In this document: piece after piece, positions 1-5,367 of the stretch
How positions within the stretch are numbered: the first letter of the stretch is position 1
Layout of the letters: each line of letters starts with the position of its first letter
Origin: an uncultured SAR86 cluster bacterium
GTDB taxonomy: Bacteria > Pseudomonadota > Gammaproteobacteria > Magnimaribacterales > D2472
Length of the DNA stretch: 8,313 nucleotides
NCBI GenBank assembly: GCA_938075575.1
Contig: CALJHI010000097.1
Location: 1 to 8,313 of the forward strand
Direction of reading: 5' to 3'
Made by a program: the position numbers and the translations under genes
Notes under the pieces: generated by a model
What the model was told of the DNA's origin: nothing
What the model saw: only the letters and a program-made list of their open reading frames with translations
The model's database searches: none

Positions 1-52
1 AGTTATTTTTTATATAGGTTATAGAGCTCTTAGGGGTTTTGTATAAAAAATA

Positions 53-394
53 ATGGATGTCACTTTATTTGAAAAAATAATTAATAGAGAAATACCTGCT
101 GAGATTCTATATGAAGATGATCTAAGTATTGTAATCAGAGATATAGCTCCTCAGGCACCAACTCATTTATTAATAATCCCAAAAAAGCCCATTGAGATGA
201 TTTCTAAGGCTTCTGATGATGACCAAATGATACTTGGTCACTTGCTTCTAACAGCAAAAAGCATGGCATCTAAGCTTGATTTAAAAGATACATTTAGGCT
301 GGTAATAAATAACGGGGCAAAAGCGGGACAAAGTGTATTCCACCTTCACATTCATTTGCTTTCAGGTAGGTCGATGAGCTGGCCCCCAGGCTAA
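53..394 (+). CDS. hinT: HIT-family (HinT-type) purine nucleotide phosphoramidase
   Basis: 113 residues, the usual HINT length, so it looks complete. HINT proteins are cytoplasmic homodimers that hydrolyse nucleoside 5'-phosphoramidates such as AMP-lysine. The family signature is visible: the histidine triad H97-x-H99-x-H101 (HLHIHLL, with H99 the expected nucleophile), preceded by GQSVF and followed by a C-terminal GRSMSWPPG, which closely matches the HinT tail. The N-terminal half carries the APTHLLIIPKKP strand (about 36-47) typical of the fold. No SD lies at normal distance from the ATG; GGGG at 33-36 is too far away. A TATAAA at 42-47 would place transcription start close to the ATG, so the mRNA may be leaderless; this is weak inference. 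The stop codon overlaps the end of the minus-strand microprotein gene by 4 nt. The family call is firm; the exact physiological substrate is not known. Confidence 0.95.
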   Translation: MDVTLFEKIINREIPAEILYEDDLSIVIRDIAPQAPTHLLIIPKKPIEMISKASDDDQMILGHLLLTAKSMASKLDLKDTFRLVINNGAKAGQSVFHLHIHLLSGRSMSWPPG

Positions 395-492
395 TTAAAA
401 AATATTCCTGCAGCTAGCCCTAGTAAAAATACTATAAATCCAATACCAAATATAAATATTACACCATATTTAATTGTTTCATTGTCTTGCAT
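391..492 (-). CDS. 33-residue single-pass membrane microprotein (unrecognised)
   Basis: A 33-codon reading frame ending in TAG at 391-393. The product starts MQDNETIKYG and continues as one hydrophobic helix (about residues 11-32) rich in Ile, Phe, Gly and Leu, ending in IFFN. The short charged N-terminus followed by a transmembrane segment suggests a small inner-membrane protein. Support for it being a gene: an AGGGGG SD at 498-503 lies 5 nt before the ATG, and a sigma-70-like promoter lies further upstream (518-546). Nothing else occupies the 171-bp gap between the HIT and UMF1 genes. Its last 4 nt overlap the HIT stop convergently. I do not recognise a family. It could be a subunit-like accessory peptide of a membrane complex, but nothing nearby says which one. 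A chance frame is possible because the sequence is AT-rich. Confidence 0.6.
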   Translation of the reverse strand: MQDNETIKYGVIFIFGIGFIVFLLGLAAGIFFN

Positions 493-517
493 AATTACCC
501 CCTTAGTAACCCTATAG

Positions 518-546
518 AATATATTAAAAGTTTTAATTTTTTACAA
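518..546 (-). promoter_or_regulatory. Sigma-70-like promoter for the 33-residue microprotein
   Basis: On the minus strand TTGTAA (541-546, -35 element) and TATATT (518-523, -10 element) are separated by exactly 17 nt. Transcription would start near 511, giving a leader of about 18 nt that contains the SD at 498-503. The -35 matches the consensus at 4 of 6 positions and the -10 at 5 of 6. In AT-rich DNA such matches are common, so the main support is its fit with the downstream SD and start codon. Confidence 0.4.
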
Positions 547-565
547 GATATATTTTTAATATAGA

Positions 566-1849
566 ATGATAATATTGACCCTATTAGGAATTAATTTGAA
601 AACTCATTCAAATAAAAAATTTTCAACTCAAGTAAAGGCATGGATTGGATACGACTTTGGAAATTCTGCATTCGTTACAACTGTAGCAGCAGCCTTCTTT
701 CCATTATTCTACCTTGATTTTTGGGCTGCAAATATTGACAAAATTGATGCAGCTTCTTATCAATCATTTGCACTTGCAGCTTCTAATATCTTTTTACTAT
801 TTACCGCTCCTCTAATAGGATCATTTTCGGATATATCAAATAGCACAAAATCACTATTTAAAACTTTTGTACTCTTAGGAGTGATATGTGTAGCTATGTT
901 ATTTTTCATTAAATCTGGTTCATGGATGTATGCGTTAATATTTTACGCACTTGCTAATTATTTTTTTTCAGCATCTCTTGTTTTATATGACAAGATTTTA
1001 GTATTAATCAGCACCCCTGATTTATTTTCTAAAATTTCAGGATATGGTTACGCTTGGGGGTATTTGGGTGGAGGTATTCTATTTCTTGTTAATGCATTAA
1101 TGACCCTTTACCCATCATCTTTTGGACTAGAATCACAGGCTGATGCAATCAGGTGGTCTTTTTTATCTGTATCAGTATGGTGGGGTGTTTTCTCTATTCC
1201 TTTAATACTTACTTTCAAAGATGTTAAAACCGAAGATAGGCAACTTTCTTACTTTGAAAATTTTATAGAGTCTTTTAAAAGCGTTTTTAATACATTTAAA
1301 GAGATCTCAAAATATAAAAAAGCTTTTATATTTTTATTAGCATTTTTCTTGTATATAGATGGTGTTCATACGGTAATGTATTTAGCCTCTACTTTTGCTA
1401 AAAATCTTGGATTAGAAAACAGTGCCATTATTGTTGGTCTTCTAATAGTTCAATTTGTTGCCTTTCCAGCTACCTTAATGTGGTCAAAGATCGGTGAGCG
1501 TAGTGGAGATATTTTTGTAATATCCTTTTCAATAATTTTATATATATTAATTATTTTGTTTACAACAAGATTATCTTCAGCCGTAGAATTTTATTTAATG
1601 GCTGCTCTTGTTGGTTCTGTTCAAGGGGGTATTCAGGCTAGCTCAAGAGGTTATTTCGCAAAGCTAATTCCTGAAGAAAAAGCGGGTGAATTTTTTGGTT
1701 TATTTAATACTTTTGGTAAAGCTGGAGCATTTATGGGGCCTTTACTAGTAGGTTTCTTTCTTTTGTATTTCCAAGACACAACAATGGCGCTTTTACCGAT
1801 TATAATGTTATTTATTATGGGCGGACTTTTACTAATCAAAGCTAGATAA
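566..1849 (+). CDS. UMF1-family (Atg22-like) MFS transporter
   Basis: A 427-residue integral membrane protein of about 12 helices, normal length for the UMF1/Atg22-like branch of the major facilitator superfamily. Signatures read from the translation: WIGYDFGNSAF (about 26-36), equivalent to the family's W..YD.aNSAf; the loop APLIGSFSDI (81-90); SGYGYAWGYLGGG (158-170); and near the C-terminus VQGGIQASSRGYFAKLIPEE followed by FFGLFNTFGKAGAFMGPLL. Substrate is not predictable; characterised eukaryotic relatives export amino acids from the vacuole. The ATG at 566 has no SD, whereas an in-frame TTG at 596 has AGGA (586-589) 6 nt upstream and would give a 417-residue protein starting only about 15 residues before the conserved WIGYD. 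The TTG may therefore be the true start. The stop codon abuts the ATG of the next gene, so the two are probably co-translated. Confidence 0.9.
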   Translation: MIILTLLGINLKTHSNKKFSTQVKAWIGYDFGNSAFVTTVAAAFFPLFYLDFWAANIDKIDAASYQSFALAASNIFLLFTAPLIGSFSDISNSTKSLFKTFVLLGVICVAMLFFIKSGSWMYALIFYALANYFFSASLVLYDKILVLISTPDLFSKISGYGYAWGYLGGGILFLVNALMTLYPSSFGLESQADAIRWSFLSVSVWWGVFSIPLILTFKDVKTEDRQLSYFENFIESFKSVFNTFKEISKYKKAFIFLLAFFLYIDGVHTVMYLASTFAKNLGLENSAIIVGLLIVQFVAFPATLMWSKIGERSGDIFVISFSIILYILIILFTTRLSSAVEFYLMAALVGSVQGGIQASSRGYFAKLIPEEKAGEFFGLFNTFGKAGAFMGPLLVGFFLLYFQDTTMALLPIIMLFIMGGLLLIKAR

Positions 1850-2050
1850 ATGAAATTACTAAGCAAAGAATCAATAATTTTCTATAGTATTTTAGGCGCC
1901 ATAACAGCTTTTGTAATTGCACCATTTATTAGAAGTTTGATGGACTTTGATTGGAAAATAGAAATATTAGTTACTACTTCAATAGTAATACCAATCTACA
2001 TATTTGCTAAAAAGATATTGCTTAAATTTATAATTAAAGACATTAATTAA
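1850..2050 (+). CDS. Small two-helix membrane protein, function unknown
   Basis: 66 residues with two hydrophobic segments (about 9-26 and 38-53) joined by a short FIRSLMDFDWKIE loop, and a basic C-terminus (KKILLKFIIKDIN). By the positive-inside rule, both termini are probably cytoplasmic. No family is recognised. Its ATG directly follows the TAA of the UMF1 transporter with zero spacing and no clear SD, so translation is probably coupled and the protein may assist or be co-expressed with that transporter. Its last 8 nt overlap the 3' end of the convergent phosphodiesterase gene. An open frame on the opposite strand at 1651-1866 shows no SD or conserved motif and is treated as a shadow. Confidence 0.65.
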   Translation: MKLLSKESIIFYSILGAITAFVIAPFIRSLMDFDWKIEILVTTSIVIPIYIFAKKILLKFIIKDIN

Positions 2051-2771
2051 TCTGCTCAAATAGAAGTTTTGGTTTATCTGTAATAATTCCGTCAACTTTC
2101 ATATCTATTAATCTTTGCATTTCTTTTGGATCATTAATTGTCCAAACAATAACCTTTAAATCTTTTGATTGAATAAAATTTACAAACCGCTTTGTAACTA
2201 ATTTAATTCCATATTGATATATGGGTATTTGGAGGCAGTCCCCATTAACTTTTTTTCTGTAAATGCCAAAGCTCGCAAGTAAGAGTTGAATAATTTCTTT
2301 TGGACCCATTGAAATGCATATATCAGGATAAATTTCCCTGACTATTTTTAGCCTTGAGCTGCTAAAGCTTGCAATACAAACTCTGTCTTGTGAATTATTT
2401 TTGTGGATTACTTCCAGGGCTGGAAGGGCAACTTCATCTGTTTTCACATCAATTTGAAAAAATGTATTAGGAAATATCTTTAATACTTCTTCCAGTAAAG
2501 GAATTTTACAATTATCAAAAAGAATAATTTTATCAATCTCAGAGCTATGAAGATTATTAAAAGTTATATTTTTACCTGTTAACCTTTTAAGAGTGTCATC
2601 ATGAAATATATATACCTTTCCATCAGAAGAGAGCTGAACATCAGTTTCTATATACTTGCATCCTAGCGAAATGGAGTACTTGAAGGACTCAATAGTATTC
2701 TCAGACGATTCCATTGAACCGCCTCTATGAGCTAGCACCTCTAAACCTTCGTAATTAAGATATGGTTTCAT
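2043..2771 (-). CDS. ugpQ: Cytoplasmic glycerophosphodiester phosphodiesterase (GDPD)
   Basis: 242 residues, full length for the short cytoplasmic GDPD class. It hydrolyses deacylated phospholipids (glycerophosphodiesters) to sn-glycerol 3-phosphate plus alcohol. Active-site features are in order: AHRGG (14-18), SENT (23-26), YIETDVQLSSDG (40-51) with metal ligands E42 and D44, HDDTLKRLTG (57-66) with the second catalytic histidine, FQIDVK (105-110) in the position of the family's E-K strand, and the C-terminal IVWTIND (208-214) plus VDGIITDKP (226-234). There is no signal peptide, unlike periplasmic GlpQ. No SD precedes the ATG; TACAAT at 2780-2785 (minus) could act as a -10 for a nearly leaderless transcript. 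It diverges from an acyltransferase gene across 58 bp; glycerol 3-phosphate recycling and lipid acylation are a plausible pair. The gene symbol is family-level. Confidence 0.92.
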   Translation of the reverse strand: MKPYLNYEGLEVLAHRGGSMESSENTIESFKYSISLGCKYIETDVQLSSDGKVYIFHDDTLKRLTGKNITFNNLHSSEIDKIILFDNCKIPLLEEVLKIFPNTFFQIDVKTDEVALPALEVIHKNNSQDRVCIASFSSSRLKIVREIYPDICISMGPKEIIQLLLASFGIYRKKVNGDCLQIPIYQYGIKLVTKRFVNFIQSKDLKVIVWTINDPKEMQRLIDMKVDGIITDKPKLLFEQIN

Positions 2772-2794
2772 TGTCGGATATTGTAAACATATTT

Positions 2795-2809
2795 AATGTA
2801 AAATACATT
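2795..2809. promoter_or_regulatory. Inverted repeat in the divergent GDPD/acyltransferase promoter region
   Basis: AATGTA-AAA-TACATT, a 6-bp perfect inverted repeat with a 3-nt centre, lies in the 58-bp gap between the two divergent lipid genes. On the plus strand TTGTAA (2781-2786) and TACATT (2804-2809) are 17 nt apart and could be the acyltransferase promoter, so the repeat would overlap its -10. An operator controlling both genes is possible, but such short AT-rich repeats also occur by chance. Confidence 0.25.
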
Positions 2810-2829
2810 TTTAGAATTTTTATCTAAAT

Positions 2830-3924
2830 ATGAATAAGTTTGATTCAATAAGGCCATACAATGACTCTGAGGTTTCTTCTGTGCTCAACAGGCTTGTTGA
2901 AAACAAACATTTACAGGATTTGTTCATATCATCATCACTTCTTTCAAAGATATCATTTTTTCCATTCACAAGGCTAGTAGCAAAAAAATTACTAATATCT
3001 AAAAGTAAAAAAATAAAATCTATATCTGATTATCAAAAGATTTTCGAAGGATTGGTAGAAAATGTAATTTCTAACTCTATTAATAGCTTTGATATTAATG
3101 GTCTTGATAGTTTGGATGAAGATGGATCTTATTTATTTATTTCTAACCATAGAGATATAACTCTGGACTCTGCATTGCTAAATTACTCTCTTCATAAAAA
3201 TAATTTAAAAACAACCAACAATGCTGTGGGAAATAATTTAATGGAGGAGGAGTGGGCTTCGGACTTAATGAGGCTAAATAAGAGTTTTATTATAGATAGA
3301 AATGGTAAGTCTAAAAGGGAAATATATAATAGTCTTAATCTTGCATCAGAATTTATACAAACCCGAATCCTTAATTCAAATGAATCAATTTGGATTGCTC
3401 AAAAGCAAGGCAGGTCCAAAGATGGTATTGATATGACTGACCCATCTGTTTTAAAGATGATCCATCTTTATTCTAGAAAAAAAGAGGATATTGGTAATTG
3501 TTTAAATAAGCTTAATTTAATTCCGGTAGGTATATCTTATGAATATGACCCTAACGATATCGTTAAAGCAAAAGAACTTTACTCAATAATTAATGGGGTC
3601 CCTTATGTTAAAAATAAAGGCGAAGATTTAGAAAGCATAGCTAGTGGGATCCAAAACTATAAAGGGAATGTCTGTTTAAATGTCGGTAAGAAAATATCTT
3701 TCGACTCATATAGTTATTCAGAATGCGCGAATTTAATAACAGATAGTATTAATTCGTTGTATATAAATCATCCCACTAATTATGTTGCTAAAAAGCTAAT
3801 AGAGAACAAGAATTACACATCAGATGACAAATCAGATGCAATTGATTACCTCAAAAAAAGAATGTCACACATCCCCGATGAGATGCATGACATTTTCTTG
3901 AGTCAATATAGCAATTCTTTATAG
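2830..3924 (+). CDS. PlsC/GPAT-superfamily acyltransferase
   Basis: 364 residues. The superfamily catalytic motif I is clear: NHRDITLD (106-113), matching NH-x4-D, preceded by SYLFIS. A motif II-like segment is FIIDRNGKSKRE (153-164). Motif III, usually FPEGTRS in PlsC, is here WIAQKQGRSKDG (188-199), a variant I associate with a branch annotated as 1-acyl-glycerol-3-phosphate or glycerol acyltransferase in marine bacteria. IPVGISYEYD (231-240) fits motif IV. No transmembrane helix is obvious, so it is cytoplasmic or peripheral; the N-terminal 80 residues are helical and basic. It probably transfers an acyl group to a glycerol phosphate-type acceptor; donor and acceptor are unproven. No SD precedes the ATG. 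Its last 6 nt overlap the end of the convergent second ammonium channel gene. Confidence 0.85.
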   Translation: MNKFDSIRPYNDSEVSSVLNRLVENKHLQDLFISSSLLSKISFFPFTRLVAKKLLISKSKKIKSISDYQKIFEGLVENVISNSINSFDINGLDSLDEDGSYLFISNHRDITLDSALLNYSLHKNNLKTTNNAVGNNLMEEEWASDLMRLNKSFIIDRNGKSKREIYNSLNLASEFIQTRILNSNESIWIAQKQGRSKDGIDMTDPSVLKMIHLYSRKKEDIGNCLNKLNLIPVGISYEYDPNDIVKAKELYSIINGVPYVKNKGEDLESIASGIQNYKGNVCLNVGKKISFDSYSYSECANLITDSINSLYINHPTNYVAKKLIENKNYTSDDKSDAIDYLKKRMSHIPDEMHDIFLSQYSNSL

Positions 3925-5196
3925 ATTATATCCTTGTTCATTGTGTAGACTAACATCCAAACCTTCTTCTTCCTCTTCTTTGGAAACTCTAATATCACCA
4001 AACACATTAAGAACTTTCAAAATTATATAAGTAGCTATGCCTGTCCATGCGCATATTACAAGAATGCCCTCTAATTGAATAAGCAGTTGCGAGAGCGGTG
4101 TGTTATCAAAACCAGTAGATCCATTTCCTAGAAACCCTTCAGGAGAACCAACTAGGCTTAACATAATAATTCCTAAAATGCCTCCAACTCCATGAACTGG
4201 GAACACATCTAGTGAGTCATCAACTTTAAAATATGATTTAACAAGTTGGGTTGCATAAAAACACACCGATCCAGCTAGAACACCTATTAGCATAGCACCA
4301 GCAGGTCCTACGGTGCCGGAAGCTGGCGTGATTGTTGCAAGACCTGCAACCATACCTGTTGCTATTCCAATAATGGTAGCCTTACCAGACTTAATCCACT
4401 CTATTGCCATCCAGGTAAGGGCACCCAGAGCCGCACTAATATGAGTAACCAACATAGCCATACCTGCGTTGCCGTCTGCTGCAACCGCGCTACCGGCATT
4501 AAAACCAAACCAGCCTACCCAGAGCATAGATGCACCAATCATTACCATTGTTCTGTTATGAGGCGGCATCGGCTTTTCAAGAAATCCATCCCTTTTTCCT
4601 AGATAGATTGCTATAACCAAAGCACCCACTCCACATGTAGCATGGACAACAAGGCCACCAGCAAAGTCAATTACGCCTTTATTTGCAAGGTATCCACCGC
4701 CCCATACCATATGACAGGCAGGAAGATATACAAAAGTGAACCATGCAACAGAGAAAAGACACATAGCTCCAAATTTCATTCTTTCTGCAAAAGCTCCAAC
4801 CACTAAAGCAGGTGTGATTATTGCAAATGTCATCTGGAAGGTTATAAATACTGTTTCTGGTAATGTTCCTGATAGTGAATCACGACCCACATCATTTAAG
4901 AATAATGAACTAAAATCACCTATGAAGCTTCCGGCACCTCTAAAGGCTAAACTATAGCCATATGTCACCCAACATACTGATATTAGGCAAGCTATTGCAA
5001 AACATTGCATTAGAACCGACAAAACATTTTTTGTTCTCACAAGCCCGCCATAAAATAATGCAAGTCCTGGGAGTGTCATAAATAAAACCAATGCAGTAGA
5101 TGTCAAGATCCATGCGGTATCACCAGTATCAGCTTCAGCAAATAAATTAGGCACGAAGAAAATCGATAGTAAAAAAACTATATTTTTATTAAACAT
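3919..5196 (-). CDS. amt: Ammonium channel (Amt), second paralogue, with signal peptide
   Basis: 425 residues, like E. coli AmtB with its cleaved leader. Residues 1-20 form a signal peptide (cleavage likely LFA|EAD), then 11 membrane helices. All key AmtB positions are present at a constant offset of +17: F124 (AmtB F107, outer gate), W165 (W148), D177 (D160), H185 and H335 (twin pore histidines 168 and 318), F232 (F215) and S236 (S219, ammonium site). The tail DIRVSKEEEEEGLDVSLHNEQGYNL closely matches the AmtB C-terminus that contacts GlnK. It conducts ammonium across the inner membrane. The start is fixed by AGGAGT (5201-5206) 4 nt upstream. It is transcribed separately from the glnK-amt operon upstream: a terminator (5276-5315) and its own sigma-54-like promoter (5227-5242) intervene. 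It differs strongly from the other Amt in this window. Confidence 0.96.
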   Translation of the reverse strand: MFNKNIVFLLSIFFVPNLFAEADTGDTAWILTSTALVLFMTLPGLALFYGGLVRTKNVLSVLMQCFAIACLISVCWVTYGYSLAFRGAGSFIGDFSSLFLNDVGRDSLSGTLPETVFITFQMTFAIITPALVVGAFAERMKFGAMCLFSVAWFTFVYLPACHMVWGGGYLANKGVIDFAGGLVVHATCGVGALVIAIYLGKRDGFLEKPMPPHNRTMVMIGASMLWVGWFGFNAGSAVAADGNAGMAMLVTHISAALGALTWMAIEWIKSGKATIIGIATGMVAGLATITPASGTVGPAGAMLIGVLAGSVCFYATQLVKSYFKVDDSLDVFPVHGVGGILGIIMLSLVGSPEGFLGNGSTGFDNTPLSQLLIQLEGILVICAWTGIATYIILKVLNVFGDIRVSKEEEEEGLDVSLHNEQGYNL

Positions 5197-5205
5197 TATT
5201 ACTCC

Positions 5206-5222
5206 TATATGTAATACATATA
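5206..5222. repeat. 17-bp perfect palindrome at the amt2 transcription start region
   Basis: TATATGTA-A-TACATATA is perfectly symmetric with a 1-nt centre. It sits between the SD of amt2 (5201-5206) and the -12 element of the sigma-54-like promoter (5227-5231), over the predicted start site near 5216. If transcription starts there, only one arm is in the RNA, so a DNA operator is more likely than an mRNA hairpin. Alternating AT content raises the chance of coincidence. Confidence 0.4.
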
Positions 5223-5226
5223 TACA

Positions 5227-5242
5227 TGCAATTTATATGCCT
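5227..5242 (-). promoter_or_regulatory. Sigma-54-like (-24/-12) promoter of amt2
   Basis: On the minus strand AGGCAT-N5-TTGCA. The near-invariant GG (5240-5241) and GC (5228-5229) are 10 nt apart, as RpoN requires, and the -12 element TTGCA is perfect; the -24 element differs from TGGCAC at the first and last base. Transcription would start near 5216, leaving a leader of about 20 nt with the AGGAGT SD. Position downstream of the preceding terminator and in front of a nitrogen gene supports the call. No clear NtrC site is seen upstream; TTTTGCACT near 5271-5279 (minus) is at best a half-site. Confidence 0.6.
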
Positions 5243-5275
5243 AAAAAAAAATATGTATAAGATCAATAAAAGTGC

Positions 5276-5315
5276 AAAAAAAGTGAAAAGAGCTATCAGG
5301 GAGATAGCTCTTTTC
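5276..5315 (-). terminator. Rho-independent terminator of the torF-like/glnK/amt1 operon
   Basis: A perfect 13-bp stem, GAAAAGAGCTATC (5285-5297) paired with GATAGCTCTTTTC (5303-5315), around a 5-nt loop. On the minus strand it is followed after 2 nt by a run of seven T (5276-5282). On the plus strand no T-run follows, so termination is directed at transcripts leaving amt1. It isolates amt2 from the upstream operon. Confidence 0.88.
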
Positions 5316-5321
5316 TGTGGA

Positions 5322-5358
5322 AAGGCTTAGTTACATATAGGGGGGAAACGTAAGCCTT
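5322..5358. repeat. Inverted repeat with G6/C6 loop just after amt1
   Basis: AAGGCTTA (5322-5329) and TAAGCCTT (5351-5358) form an 8-bp perfect inverted repeat around 21 nt. The loop contains ATAGGGGGG (5337-5345), which reads CCCCCCTAT in the amt1 transcript. It begins 9 nt beyond the amt1 stop codon, between it and the strong terminator. No T-run follows on either strand in the right place for a terminator. It may be a 3'-end RNA structure; function unknown. Confidence 0.4.
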
Positions 5359-5367
5359 ATAAAAAAG

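Noticed and set aside
1651..1866. 71-codon open frame on the minus strand within the transporter gene
   Set aside because: Fully antisense to conserved UMF1 coding sequence, no SD, no recognisable motif.
4736..4957. 73-codon open frame on the plus strand within amt2
   Set aside because: Antisense to conserved Amt helices; low-complexity shadow without initiation signals.
5271..5279. TTTTGCACT (minus) as an NtrC site for amt2
   Set aside because: Only one half-site resembles TGCAC; the second half at the proper spacing does not match.
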